The notes: a model not told the origin generated them from the letters alone. A stretch of DNA of 32,307 bases from an uncultured Gammaproteobacteria bacterium (GCA_945787105.1 CALZGZ010000186.1:1-32307), one strand, 5' to 3'. Shown: positions 9,506 through 19,806, counted from the stretch's first letter. Numbers and translations are program-made.

Positions 9506-10525
9506 ATGGAACCCAACACGCAAACCATTCAGATTCCCAACGACGGTCCTTCGTTTGACGAGGCTTTGCGCACCAGCGGTCTGGGGTTGCTCGCGCGCGC
9601 GCCGCTGAGCGAGCTGCAGGTCAACCTGGGCAGACTTTGCAACCAAGCTTGCTCCCACTGCCATGTCGACGCGGGCCCCAAGCGCACGGAGATAATGCCA
9701 TGGCAGACCATGATGCGGATCTTGTCCTGGTTCGACATGGCGCGCTTGCCGCGCGTGGATATCACCGGCGGGGCCCCGGAGTTGAATCCCCATTTCCGCA
9801 GATTTGTAGACGGATTCATCGCCCTCGGCGCCCACGTCACCGCGCGCTGCAATCTCACCGTCTTGTTTGAACCGGATCAGGAAGATCTTGCTGGGTGGTA
9901 TGCACACCGGCGCATCCGGTTGGTGTGCTCGCTGCCTTGTTACTCGAAGCGCAACGTCGATGAGCAACGGGGAAAAGGCGTTTTCAACAAAAGCATTGAG
10001 GCGTTGCAGGTTCTGAACCGGCATGGTTACGGCCTCGAGGAGGGGTTGGATCTCGATCTGGTCTACAATCCGGGGGGCGCGGCGTTACCGCCCGCCCAAG
10101 AACCACTCGAAGCGGACTACAAAACCCGTCTGTTCGATGGATTTGGCATTCGCTTCAACCGCTTGCTCACCCTCACTAATCTGCCTATCAACCGCTTTGC
10201 CCACTATCTGCAGCGTACCGGCCAAATGCAGAGTTACCAGCAGTTGCTGGTGGAAAATTTCAATCGACAGAGTGTTCCCAACCTGATGTGCCGCCACCTG
10301 TTGAGTGTTGACTGGTTGGGGCAGGTCTATGACTGCGATTTCAATCAGATGCTGGCGTTACCCCTCGGCGATGGTGGCGCGAGACATCTATGGGAACTTG
10401 ATCCGCACGCGATCAAAGATGCGCCGATTGCGGTGGATCGGCATTGCTTCGGATGCACCGCCGGAGCCGGAAGCAGTTGTGGCGGCGCGTTGGTATCGAA
10501 CAGCACGGGATCCTTGGGGGAATAA
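9506..10525 (+). CDS. arsS: ArsS-like radical SAM/Cys-rich domain protein
   Basis: 'CNQACSHCHVDAGP' radical SAM motif, 'DITGGAPELNPHFRRFV', C-terminal 'HCFGCTAGAGSSCGGAL'. Confidence 0.85.
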   Translation: MEPNTQTIQIPNDGPSFDEALRTSGLGLLARAPLSELQVNLGRLCNQACSHCHVDAGPKRTEIMPWQTMMRILSWFDMARLPRVDITGGAPELNPHFRRFVDGFIALGAHVTARCNLTVLFEPDQEDLAGWYAHRRIRLVCSLPCYSKRNVDEQRGKGVFNKSIEALQVLNRHGYGLEEGLDLDLVYNPGGAALPPAQEPLEADYKTRLFDGFGIRFNRLLTLTNLPINRFAHYLQRTGQMQSYQQLLVENFNRQSVPNLMCRHLLSVDWLGQVYDCDFNQMLALPLGDGGARHLWELDPHAIKDAPIAVDRHCFGCTAGAGSSCGGALVSNSTGSLGE

Positions 10526-10530
10526 ACGGC

Positions 10531-11679
10531 TTAGGTTACCAAGTCGTCGAAGAAGGAGCGCAGTTTGTCGGTCCAAGAACTTTCACGCGGACTGTGGCGT
10601 GCACCGCCATCGCGAACAGACTCTTCCACTTGCTTGAGCAATTCCTTTTGCCGCTTGGTGAGGTTTACCGGCGTTTCCGCGGTGATTTTGCAATACAGGT
10701 CTCCCACGCTTCCGCCGCGTACGTTTCTAACACCCTTGGCACGCAATCGAAACACTTTCTCAGTCTGTGACTCCGGCGGCACCTTGATACGCGCCCGGCC
10801 ATCCAGAGTGGGAACCTCAATCTCACCGCCAAGCGCCAGAGTCGCGAAACTCACCGGCATTTCGCAATAAAGGTTTTCGCCGTCACGTTTGAAGATGGGG
10901 TGCGGCTTGAGTTGGATCGACACGTACAGATCGCCAGGCACGCCATTTTTGCCGCCGCTCTCGCCCTCTTCGGCGAGGCGTATCTGGTCACCCTCGTCGA
11001 TACCGGCCGGCACCTTTACCGACAACGTCTTGGTTTCCTTGACCAAACCGGACCCATGGCATCGGCCACAGGGATCTTTGATCACCGATCCGCCGCCCCG
11101 GCATGCGGGGCAAGTTTGCTGCACGGAAAAGAAACCTTGTTGCATTCGCACCTGGCCCGCACCACCGCAGGTGGAGCAAGACACCGGCGCAGTCCCCGGC
11201 GAGGCGCCGGTACCGTTGCACCGATCACAGACTACTGACGTGGGAACACGGATCTTGGCTTCCGTGCCACGTACCGCCTCTTCAAGGCCCAAAGGCAGGT
11301 TGTATCGTAGGTCGGCACCGCGCGCGCGCCCACGCCCACGGGAGCGCTGCTGTGGGCCACCGCCACCGAATATGTCGCCAAATATATCTCCGAAGATATC
11401 GCTAAATCCGCCTGCACCCGGCCCATGAAATCCGCCGCCAACGCCGGCCGTGGGATCGACGCCTGCATGCCCGAACTGATCATACGCGGCGCGCTTTTGC
11501 CCATCACTGAGAATCTCATAGGCCTCTTTGGCTTCTTTGAACTTAGCCTCAGAATCCTTATCACCGGTGTTTCGGTCCGGATGATATTTCATCGCCAACC
11601 GCCGGTACGCCTTCTTGATCTCGCTTTCCGACGCGTTACGTTGAATACCCAATGTCTCGTAATAATCACCCTTTGCCAT
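10531..11679 (-). CDS. dnaJ: chaperone DnaJ
   Basis: J-domain 'YHPDRN' (HPD), G/F region, four CxxCxGxG zinc repeats. Start set at [11 protein letters not shown]. Confidence 0.97.
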   Translation of the reverse strand: MAKGDYYETLGIQRNASESEIKKAYRRLAMKYHPDRNTGDKDSEAKFKEAKEAYEILSDGQKRAAYDQFGHAGVDPTAGVGGGFHGPGAGGFSDIFGDIFGDIFGGGGPQQRSRGRGRARGADLRYNLPLGLEEAVRGTEAKIRVPTSVVCDRCNGTGASPGTAPVSCSTCGGAGQVRMQQGFFSVQQTCPACRGGGSVIKDPCGRCHGSGLVKETKTLSVKVPAGIDEGDQIRLAEEGESGGKNGVPGDLYVSIQLKPHPIFKRDGENLYCEMPVSFATLALGGEIEVPTLDGRARIKVPPESQTEKVFRLRAKGVRNVRGGSVGDLYCKITAETPVNLTKRQKELLKQVEESVRDGGARHSPRESSWTDKLRSFFDDLVT

Positions 11680-11807
11680 AATACTTCCAGCGTTTGTTAT
11701 CGCCGACCAACGGAATCGTTTAACCAATCATTCCGCGGGTTTATCCCGGGAAATAATATCTTGCCGCGTAAGCAAGACCGGCGTGGGCTTCCGTCCACGC
11801 CTATGCT

Positions 11808-12115
11808 AGCCCGCATTTCTCACCAGGCGCCCCGCCCCCGTGCACCGAGGAAACCCGCAGCGTTTCTTCCAAGAAATGACGACATTGTGACTTGGCAAGA
11901 ATACGGACGGGGCATCCTGGCCCTGGCTGGTTCTCGCATCTCTGCGCTGGGCCTACACGCGAAAGAAAATGGGGTCTGAATTGAATTCAGACCCCATCCT
12001 CTTGGCTCCAGGCGCTGCGCTCGTCCCCGCCTTGTGCCCGCACAGCAGGGGATCAGAGAACTCACCTGCACGAGCCCGGCGCCGTCATCCGGGATCCTGG
12101 TAAGAACTGCGGGCT
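11808..12115 (+). repeat. MITE-like dispersed repeat, copy C (between dnaK and dnaJ)
   Basis: agcccgcatttctcaccaggcgcc ... catccgggatcctggtaagaactgcgggct; same length (308 bp) as copy B. Confidence 0.85.
11969..11997. repeat. perfect 29-nt palindrome inside copy C
   Basis: atggggtctgaatt-g-aattcagaccccat. Confidence 0.97.
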
Positions 12116-12140
12116 GGAACTTGCACCCTGGTAACTACAA

Positions 12141-14078
12141 TCAGCTTTTCTTTTCGTCGTCTTTGACTTCTTCGAACTCGGCATCCACGACATTTTCTTC
12201 CTCCGAAGCAGTACCGGCTTGCGCCGATGAGCCCTGCGCAGTCTCCGCTTGTTCGGTGCTTGACTGCTTGTACATCTCCTCAGCCAAACGATGACTGGCT
12301 TCTGCTACCGCCTGCGTCTTCGTCTTGATCGCATCGATATCGTCTCCCTTCATAGCTTCCTCTAATTCCTTGAGGGCATCTTCGATCTTGCTCTTTTCTT
12401 CGCCACTGAGTTTATCACCCATCTCGTTGATCGACTTGCGTACACTGTGAGCCATGGCATCACTCTGATTGCGAGCGTCCACCAGTTCCCTCGCTTTGCG
12501 GTCTTCCTCGGCATGCTCTTCCGCATCCCTGACCATTTTATCAATCTCGTCATCGCTCAATCCCGAGCTGGATTTGATCACGATCTTGTTCTCTTTGTTC
12601 GTCGCTTTGTCCTTAGCCGAAACATGCATAATACCGTTGGCATCGATATCGAATGTGACCTCGATCTGTGGTATGCCCCGAGACGCAGGCGGGATATCGG
12701 TTAGGTCAAACCGTCCCAGCGACTTGTTACCACTTGCCATCTCACGCTCACCTTGCAACACATGCACGGTGACCGCAGTCTGATTATCGTCCGCGGTGGA
12801 AAATACTTGGTTGGCCTTAGTCGGTATGGTGGTGTTTTTGTCGATCAACTTAGTCATGACACCACCGAGCGTCTCGATCCCAAGTGACAAGGGAGTCACA
12901 TCCAGGAGCAGCACATCCTTGACCTCACCGCCTAGCACACCGCCTTGAATCGCCGCACCCACGGCCACTGCCTCGTCGGGGTTAACATCTTTACGTGGCT
13001 CCTTGCCGAAGAAATTCTTCACTGTCTCCTGCACCTTCGGCATCCGCGTCTGACCACCGACCAAAATCACGTCATCGATCTCACCGGCCGAAGTGCTTGC
13101 GTCCTTCAATGCAATCTTGCACGGCTCCACGGTTCTTTGTATCAATTCTTCCACCATCGATTCCAACTTGGCCCGCGTCACTTTCATGGTCAAATGCTTG
13201 GGGCCACTTTGGTCCGCAGTAATGTAGGGCAGATTCACCTCGGTCTGAACCGCAGAAGACAACTCAATCTTCGCCTTCTCCGCCGCTTCCTTTAGACGTT
13301 GCATAGCCAACGGGTCACCGCGCAGATCGATTCCCTGGTCCTTTTTGAATTCGTCGGCAAGATAATCGATCAATCGGCGGTCGAAGTCCTCGCCACCCAG
13401 AAACGTGTCACCATTTGTCGACAACACCTCGAATTGATGTTCGCCGTCCACTTCGGCGATTTCGATAATAGAAATATCGAAGGTTCCACCACCCAAGTCG
13501 TACACCGCGATCTTGTGATCACCTTTTTGCTTCTCGAGACCATAGGCCAACGCCGCGGCAGTGGGTTCATTAATGATACGCTTCACATCCAGACCCGCGA
13601 TCCTTCCAGCATCTTTCGTGGCTTGGCGTTGCGAGTCGTTGAAATAAGCGGGTACAGTAATCACCGCCTCAGTGATTTCTTGTCCCAGATAGTCCTCGAC
13701 GGTCTTTTTCATCTTCTGCAGCACGCGCGCCGCAAGTTCAGGCGGCGCCATCTCCTTGCCGTTTACATTGACCCAAGCATCTCCGTTACTGGCCTTGACA
13801 ATTTTGTAAGGCATCAGCCCGATATCGCGCTGCACGACATCTTCGTCAAACTTGCGGCCAATCAAACGCTTGATCGCAAATAACGTGTTGTGGGGATTGG
13901 TCACCGCCTGACGCTTGGCCGGTTGCCCTACCAGCACCTCACCATCATCGGTATACGCCACCACCGACGGCGTAGTGCGGTCCCCTTCGCTGTTTTCAAT
14001 GACCCGGGCTTTGTCGCCATCCATCACTGCCACGCAGGAGTTGGTGGTGCCGAGGTCAATGCCGATTATCTTTCCCAT
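12141..14078 (-). CDS. dnaK: molecular chaperone DnaK
   Basis: '[21 protein letters not shown]', '[17 protein letters not shown]' and acidic C-terminus '[10 protein letters not shown]'. Confidence 0.98.
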   Translation of the reverse strand: MGKIIGIDLGTTNSCVAVMDGDKARVIENSEGDRTTPSVVAYTDDGEVLVGQPAKRQAVTNPHNTLFAIKRLIGRKFDEDVVQRDIGLMPYKIVKASNGDAWVNVNGKEMAPPELAARVLQKMKKTVEDYLGQEITEAVITVPAYFNDSQRQATKDAGRIAGLDVKRIINEPTAAALAYGLEKQKGDHKIAVYDLGGGTFDISIIEIAEVDGEHQFEVLSTNGDTFLGGEDFDRRLIDYLADEFKKDQGIDLRGDPLAMQRLKEAAEKAKIELSSAVQTEVNLPYITADQSGPKHLTMKVTRAKLESMVEELIQRTVEPCKIALKDASTSAGEIDDVILVGGQTRMPKVQETVKNFFGKEPRKDVNPDEAVAVGAAIQGGVLGGEVKDVLLLDVTPLSLGIETLGGVMTKLIDKNTTIPTKANQVFSTADDNQTAVTVHVLQGEREMASGNKSLGRFDLTDIPPASRGIPQIEVTFDIDANGIMHVSAKDKATNKENKIVIKSSSGLSDDEIDKMVRDAEEHAEEDRKARELVDARNQSDAMAHSVRKSINEMGDKLSGEEKSKIEDALKELEEAMKGDDIDAIKTKTQAVAEASHRLAEEMYKQSSTEQAETAQGSSAQAGTASEEENVVDAEFEEVKDDEKKS

Positions 14079-14154
14079 AGTGATTTCCCCTAAAACTCGT
14101 TGTGCCTGTTCAATTGTCGAATTGTTAATAAAGATGGGTACAAACTCGGTTTTT

Positions 14155-14922
14155 TCAAGCTTTTTCCTGTTCTGGCGGCTCGCTGGCCGTAGGTTCCGCC
14201 GCCTTGGCAACAACCACCATGGCCGGCCGAATCAGGCGATCCTGAAGCGTGTATCCCTTTTGTATAATCGAATGAATATGATTGGGTTGAATATCGCTGG
14301 ATTCCTGAATACTCATCGCCTGGTGCCGGTCTGGGTCCAATTTCTCGCCGGGTTCCGGTGCGACGACGCGAATGGCGAATTTCTCGAATACGCTGTCCAT
14401 TTGCCTCAAGGTCAGCTCCAACCCCTCCAGCATCGTTTCCAGGGCCGTCGCGTCTTGTTCATCGAGGTCAACGGCCTTCGCCAACTCCAAACTGTCTCGA
14501 ACCGTAAGCATTTCTGAGGCGAAACGTTCAATCGCGTAGTTGCGCACATTAGCGACTTCATTGTCGGCCCGGCGCCGGGTATTCTCGGTTTCCGCCTTCG
14601 CACGGAGGAATTTATCCTTGAGTTCTTCGATTTCCGTCATCGCGCTATCCAGATCGCGTCGCAGGGCCTCAACGTCGACATCATCCCCATCTGGAGCGTG
14701 GGTTCCCGCCTCACGCACCGGCACCGCCGCCTCTCTGACAGAACTCTCCGCCTCACGTCCGGGCACGGCTGCCTCCGCGGGAGTTACCGACGCGGCTTTA
14801 TCGGCGTGTGTTTCTTGATGCGTAGTTTGAGAATTGGTTTGCGCCTTGCGCCTTTTTTTCACCTGAAAATCACTCCACAGCTTTCTGAAGCTCGAGTTGG
14901 GGTCACTGCGGGCGGATTTCAA
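14155..14922 (-). CDS. grpE: nucleotide exchange factor GrpE
   Basis: '[37 protein letters not shown]' and '[41 protein letters not shown]'. Confidence 0.95.
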   Translation of the reverse strand: MKSARSDPNSSFRKLWSDFQVKKRRKAQTNSQTTHQETHADKAASVTPAEAAVPGREAESSVREAAVPVREAGTHAPDGDDVDVEALRRDLDSAMTEIEELKDKFLRAKAETENTRRRADNEVANVRNYAIERFASEMLTVRDSLELAKAVDLDEQDATALETMLEGLELTLRQMDSVFEKFAIRVVAPEPGEKLDPDRHQAMSIQESSDIQPNHIHSIIQKGYTLQDRLIRPAMVVVAKAAEPTASEPPEQEKA

Positions 14923-15012
14923 GCCGCGCGCGACAATCGCAAATCGATCCCCGTTTTTGCATTACCGGGCTATATCCAACCCATTTGGAAAACTTCGCTT
15001 TATTTATTGGAT

Positions 15013-16059
15013 TTATTCCAATCGATCGGAGGTGGTGGATAGTGCGCCACTCAACAGGCGTGCGGTAACATCCACAACTGGGATAACCTCGTCGTAGGAC
15101 ATCCGTGTCGGTCCAATTACCCCCACAGTTCCGATGATCTCTCCGTCGTGGTCATAGGGGGCCGTTACCACACTACAGTCGTCCAGTGACCGGTAGCCCG
15201 ATTCCCCGCCGATGAAGATGCTGATGCCGCTGACCTTCATGCTGCGATCGAGCAGATCCAATAGATCTTGTTTGGTTTTAAACGCATCGAAAAGTTTTTG
15301 CAGTTTCTCTATCTGGCAAAGATCGGGCACGTTCAATAGGTTCGCCTCACCACTCAACATGACTGCATCGGGGCCGTCGTCCTCATCGTCGAAGAGTTTA
15401 CCTGCTACGGCCAAGGCGGTGGCCGTAATTCGATGCATTTCGTCACTGTCTTTTTGCATTTCTTTCAGCAGCCCGCGCCGAACATCCGCCAACGAGGTTC
15501 CCGCGTAGACTTGATTGAAAAAATTCGCAGCTTCAACGAGCTCACTTGCCGCATAAGAGCGATCAGTGGGTATTACGCGATTTTGAACCCGGCCGTCATC
15601 GGTGATCAGGATCGTTAACACGCGCTGCGACGCCAGCTTCACGAATTCGATCTGCCGGAACAACGAACTCCTTTGGCCGGGTATCAAAACCACACCGGCA
15701 AAATGAGTCACTTGTGACAGAAGTTCGGACGCCTTGGTCAGCAACAGTTGCGGATCGCTCTCATTGGAGAATTTTTCTTGCATCTCCTCGAGCGTAAGTT
15801 GCTCAAGAGGTTTTATCTGTAACAGCGAGTCGACAAAAAAGCGGTAACCTTCCTGAGTTGGAATCCGTCCCGCGGAAGTGTGTGGCGAATGGATTAGGCC
15901 GAGGTCCTCCAGGTCCGACATCACATTCCTCACCGTCGCCGGACTCAGGCTGCGTTTTAGTTTCCGCGCCAGCGTCCGGGACCCGACCGGTTGCCCCTCA
16001 TTGATGTATAGCTCGACTAGAGCTCGAAGCAGCGTTTCCGCGCGATCATTCAGCTTCAT
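15013..16059 (-). CDS. hrcA: heat-inducible transcriptional repressor HrcA
   Basis: 'SRTLARKLKRSLSPATVRNVMSDLEDLGLIHSPHTSAGRIPTQEGYRFFVDSLL' and 'GVIGPTRMSYDEVIPVVDVTARLLS'. Confidence 0.97.
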   Translation of the reverse strand: MKLNDRAETLLRALVELYINEGQPVGSRTLARKLKRSLSPATVRNVMSDLEDLGLIHSPHTSAGRIPTQEGYRFFVDSLLQIKPLEQLTLEEMQEKFSNESDPQLLLTKASELLSQVTHFAGVVLIPGQRSSLFRQIEFVKLASQRVLTILITDDGRVQNRVIPTDRSYAASELVEAANFFNQVYAGTSLADVRRGLLKEMQKDSDEMHRITATALAVAGKLFDDEDDGPDAVMLSGEANLLNVPDLCQIEKLQKLFDAFKTKQDLLDLLDRSMKVSGISIFIGGESGYRSLDDCSVVTAPYDHDGEIIGTVGVIGPTRMSYDEVIPVVDVTARLLSGALSTTSDRLE

Positions 16060-16086
16060 TACCGTTCAGTTAGTTGCCTGTGGTTG

Positions 16087-16113
16087 TTAGCACTCGGATC
16101 AGCGGAGTGCTAA
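16087..16113. promoter_or_regulatory. CIRCE operator (HrcA binding site)
   Basis: TTAGCACTC-ggatcagcg-GAGTGCTAA matches the CIRCE consensus exactly (9-bp arms, 9-nt spacer), 27 bp upstream of the hrcA start. Confidence 0.97.
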
Positions 16114-16220
16114 TGAAACACGCTATCAACGTCCCGCCGCACTGTCAATATCAGCGATATCAGACAACCCTATTGACAATACCTCGAATTCGGTTTGCGC
16201 TGCGCACCCCGACCGCCGAT

Positions 16221-16569
16221 ATGCCGCATATTCCACCAACGCGCCCCGACTCTAGTTGTTGCCAAGCAACCTGGAGAATCGAATGTCGCCACTTCAAAGG
16301 AGCAGACGCTGGGGGTCTCGCCACTGCAGACCATGAGTAGAGGCGGGGCTATACCGCCCCCGATTCGGTCTCGAACACCTGAACTCGCGCATCACTCAAC
16401 CCGTAACTACGACTCCGGCGATGCATTTCGCTCCAGCGCGGCGCTTGTCCCCGCACAGCAGGGGGCTTGTCCCCGCCTTGTCCCCGCACAGCAGGGGAAC
16501 AGCAGGGGAACCACGCGCCGGACAAGTCCCGGCGTCATAATCTGGGATCCTGGGTGCGATATTCGGGCT
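16221..16569 (+). repeat. MITE-like dispersed repeat, copy D (degenerate, with internal tandem duplication)
   Basis: Degenerate left end 'gccgcatattccaccaacgcgccccg'; interior 'gcagaccatgagtagaggcgggg' as in copy B; right end 'tctgggatcctgggtgcgatattcgggct'; 'cttgtccccgcacagcagggg' duplicated. Confidence 0.65.
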
Positions 16570-16684
16570 AGAGTCGTGAAAAAGTTCACTCTGTGGAAGA
16601 AATCAACGAGAATTGAGGGTTCCCGCGTACCGACCAATCGCCCGATCAGTATCGTCAGGGCTCAAGGACAAACGACGAACACTA

Positions 16685-17563
16685 ATGTCGAAACAATTTA
16701 AAACTATTGGTCTGTTTGGAAAATACAAAGATCCCGGTGTCCGGGACGCGATGAACGATCTCACCGAGTACCTCCGCTACCGCAATATCGAGGTGTTGGT
16801 TGGTGAAACCACGGCGCAAGAGATTCGCGCTGCATTGGTGCAGGACGTATCCGACAAAGACATAGAAAATCGTATCGATCTCGGAATTGTCGTCGGTGGT
16901 GACGGAACGATGTTGCACGTAGCCCGGTCATTGGCGCCCTACAATGTTCCTTTGGTTGGCGTCAACATGGGCCGTTTAGGTTTCCTCACGGATATTTCTC
17001 TTAATGAGATGTACGAAGACATCGGCCGAATTCTCGATGGTGAGTATGAGTTAGAACAACGGATGATGATTAATATTGAGGTGATCCGGGACGATGAGGT
17101 TCTTTATTCCGACAACGCCTTCAACGACATGGTGATCGGCAAAAGTGACATGGAGCGCCTGATCGAGATTCAGACCTTTGTAGATGGCGACTTCGTAACA
17201 AAACTGCGCGCAGACGGCATTATCGTCGCAACACCCACCGGGTCCACCGCATACGCCCTATCCGCCGGAGGCCCGATTATGCATCCACAGCTGGCCGCCC
17301 TGATAATGGTGCCGATCTGCCCACACATGCTATCCCACCGCCCTATTGCGCTCAGGGATTCAAGTATCATCGATTTCAACTTGATCAATATTTGTGAAGG
17401 TTGCGCCTACGTCTCTCTGGACGGAAAGATCGCCTTGCACCTCGATGGAGACGAAAAAATACGCGTACGCCGTTCACAGGAGACCGTAAGTTTTGTGCGT
17501 ACTCTGGAACATGATCATTACGTCGCGTTACGATCAAAGCTCGGCTGGGGAGAGGCTATCTAA
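16685..17563 (+). CDS. nadK: NAD kinase
   Basis: 'IGLFGKYKDPGV', 'VVGGDGTMLHVAR', 'GVNMGRLGFLTDI', 'GSTAYALSAGGPI'. Start at ATG 16685. Confidence 0.96.
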   Translation: MSKQFKTIGLFGKYKDPGVRDAMNDLTEYLRYRNIEVLVGETTAQEIRAALVQDVSDKDIENRIDLGIVVGGDGTMLHVARSLAPYNVPLVGVNMGRLGFLTDISLNEMYEDIGRILDGEYELEQRMMINIEVIRDDEVLYSDNAFNDMVIGKSDMERLIEIQTFVDGDFVTKLRADGIIVATPTGSTAYALSAGGPIMHPQLAALIMVPICPHMLSHRPIALRDSSIIDFNLINICEGCAYVSLDGKIALHLDGDEKIRVRRSQETVSFVRTLEHDHYVALRSKLGWGEAI

Positions 17564-17568
17564 CGCCA

Positions 17569-19272
17569 ATGTTGACATCGCTATTCATCCGCAATTTTGC
17601 CATCGTCCCACAGCTCGAACTCGTCTTAGAACCAGGTTTAACTGTTCTCACAGGCGAGACCGGCGCTGGAAAGTCGATCTTAGTAGATGCGCTAATGCTG
17701 GCATTGGGTGCGCGCACCGACGCGGACAATATCCGCCACGGTGCTGATTCCGCGGAAATCAACGCCGGCCTCGAACTACATCCCGAGGAAGATGCCGCTA
17801 TTTGGCTGCAGGAGCATGAGCTCTATGAAGAAGACAGTTGTGTGCTGCGCCGGCTGGTATACCGCAACAAACCCACCAAAGCGTTTATCAACGCACGCCC
17901 AGTAACCCTGCAGTTGTTGCGGAACTTCAGTCAGCGGATCATCGATATACACGGTCAACACGAGCATCAATCACTACTGCGGATCGAAACGCAGCGCCAA
18001 ATCGTTGACGATTTTGCGTCCCTCGTTAAAGACGTCGAGAAGCTCGCGACTCTCTATGCAGAACTGAAACGGTTGCAGCTCCAGTTGGATAATCTCAATA
18101 GTGAATCCTCGACTCGATTGCACGAAATCGACTTATTGAGATTTCAAACCTCCGAGCTTGAACAGATGAACCTGCAGGATCGCGAGTTTCTACAACTCGA
18201 ACAGGAACACGCCAAACTGGCGCATGCGACTGAGCTGCGAGAAGGCATCGAGTTTTGTTATCAGCATCTCTACGATGCCGAACAATACGCGGTCGCAAGT
18301 ACAATCACGCAATGCCTAAACGAGTTAAATGGACTACTGGATTACGAACCGCAGCTGTCACAGATCAGCGATCTTATAAATCAGGCATCCATTCACATTG
18401 ATGAAGCGACAACGCAGCTGCGGCAGTTGTCGAGTGGTATTGAAGTCGACCCCCAGCGACTGGACGAGGTGGAACGACGCATGAGCGCACTGCTGAATTT
18501 GGCTCGAAAACATCAGTGCGAACCTGATCAATTACCTCGTATTCATCAGGAATTGGCCCACAAACTGACGGCAGTTGAACACACTGGTACGAGTATCGAA
18601 GGCCTCCAAAAATCTCTCCAAGATGCCCACGAACATTACGAAAAGACCGCCGATAAGCTTTCTAAACAGCGGCGAATATCGGCGGCGAACCTATCCAGGC
18701 TCGTCACCGAGCAAATGCAAGAGCTAGGAATGAAAGGCGGCCGCTTCGAAGTGACGGTTACGGAACGAGACCGTGCAGTACCCACGCGCTTTGGTTTTGA
18801 TGACATCATTTTCCAGGTCAGCACCAATCGCAGTCAGCCACTTAGGCCACTAAACAAGGTCGCCTCCGGCGGCGAGTTGTCCCGCATCAGTTTGGCGATC
18901 CAGGTAATCACGGCTCGGGTTGGACGCGTGCCCACTTTAATCTTCGATGAAGTGGATGTCGGTATTGGCGGCGGTGTGGCGGAGATCGTTGGACAGAGGC
19001 TGCGGTCGCTGGCACAAAAACGCCAAGTGATATGTATCACGCACCTGCCCCAGGTTGCGGCGCAGGGTAATCACCACCATCAAGTTAAGAAGTATGATGA
19101 TAACGGGGTGCGCGTGACAATTATTCCCCTAACTGATGACGAGCGCGTTCAGGAAATCGCTCGTATGCTCGGCGGCGTCAAGATCACCGATCAAACCATG
19201 GCACATGCCTATGAAATGTTGTCCCGTACCACCCACCGCGCTGAACCACCGTCGCTGTCGGTGGTGGAATAA
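17569..19272 (+). CDS. recN: DNA repair protein RecN
   Basis: 'MLTSLFIRNFAIV', 'LTGETGAGKSILVDALMLALG', 'VASGGELSRISLAIQVI', 'TLIFDEVDVGIGGGVAEIVG'. Confidence 0.97.
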   Translation: MLTSLFIRNFAIVPQLELVLEPGLTVLTGETGAGKSILVDALMLALGARTDADNIRHGADSAEINAGLELHPEEDAAIWLQEHELYEEDSCVLRRLVYRNKPTKAFINARPVTLQLLRNFSQRIIDIHGQHEHQSLLRIETQRQIVDDFASLVKDVEKLATLYAELKRLQLQLDNLNSESSTRLHEIDLLRFQTSELEQMNLQDREFLQLEQEHAKLAHATELREGIEFCYQHLYDAEQYAVASTITQCLNELNGLLDYEPQLSQISDLINQASIHIDEATTQLRQLSSGIEVDPQRLDEVERRMSALLNLARKHQCEPDQLPRIHQELAHKLTAVEHTGTSIEGLQKSLQDAHEHYEKTADKLSKQRRISAANLSRLVTEQMQELGMKGGRFEVTVTERDRAVPTRFGFDDIIFQVSTNRSQPLRPLNKVASGGELSRISLAIQVITARVGRVPTLIFDEVDVGIGGGVAEIVGQRLRSLAQKRQVICITHLPQVAAQGNHHHQVKKYDDNGVRVTIIPLTDDERVQEIARMLGGVKITDQTMAHAYEMLSRTTHRAEPPSLSVVE

Positions 19273-19320
19273 CGTCACCTGGCATGTTCAGCAACCCAAC
19301 TACACAATCCACATTCCCAG

Positions 19321-19806
19321 ATGGATGACTCGGTCAACGAGAATCCGCGGCACGCAGAAGTTCACCACGCGACCGACCAAGATGTGTCCGCGATTGGCGC
19401 TCTGATGGAACGTTACGCCGCGCTTGGGAATGTCCTGCCACGGACGGTGGATGACATCCGGCGTAACCTGGACGAGTTCTATGTCATTGAAATCCAATCC
19501 CGGGTCGTCGGCTGTGGGGCTCTGGAGGTTTTCACCCCGGAACTTGCTGAAATTCGTAGTCTGATGATCGCCGAGGACTATGCCGCACGAGGACTTGGCG
19601 GTCGATTGGTGGAACATTTGATCGGCGAAGCCCGGACACGGGGATTTAAACGTCTGATGGCACTGACCTACGTTCCGCAATTTTTTCACAAATGGGAATT
19701 TGAGACCGTGTCCAAAGACGCATTGCCGGAAAAGGTCTGGGGGATTTGTGTCACCTGTTACAAATTCAACAACTGCGATGAAACTGCGGTGTTGAAATAT
19801 CTCTAG
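19321..19806 (+). CDS. GNAT N-acetyltransferase (ArgA C-terminal-like)
   Basis: 'EIRSLMIAEDYAARGLGGRLVEHLIGEARTRGFKRLMALTYVPQFFHKWEFETV'. Confidence 0.85.
   Translation: MDDSVNENPRHAEVHHATDQDVSAIGALMERYAALGNVLPRTVDDIRRNLDEFYVIEIQSRVVGCGALEVFTPELAEIRSLMIAEDYAARGLGGRLVEHLIGEARTRGFKRLMALTYVPQFFHKWEFETVSKDALPEKVWGICVTCYKFNNCDETAVLKYL

Noticed and set aside
10889-11428. 179-aa plus-strand ORF opposite dnaJ
   Set aside because: Antisense of dnaJ; Pro/Arg-rich shadow of the G/F and zinc-finger region.
11425-11979. 184-aa plus-strand ORF running into repeat copy C
   Set aside because: Covers the antisense dnaJ 5' end and repeat sequence; not a plausible protein.
16440-16510. CRISPR-like repeat units (cttgtccccgcacagcagggg)
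   Set aside because: Only two full units plus partial ones, irregular spacing, no cas genes, and the same block occurs singly in the dispersed repeat family, so it is an internal duplication of copy D.
16195-16701. 168-aa ORF across repeat copy D
   Set aside because: Overlaps the repeat and the nadK start; contains repeat-derived 'ALVPAQQG' peptides and no conserved domain.
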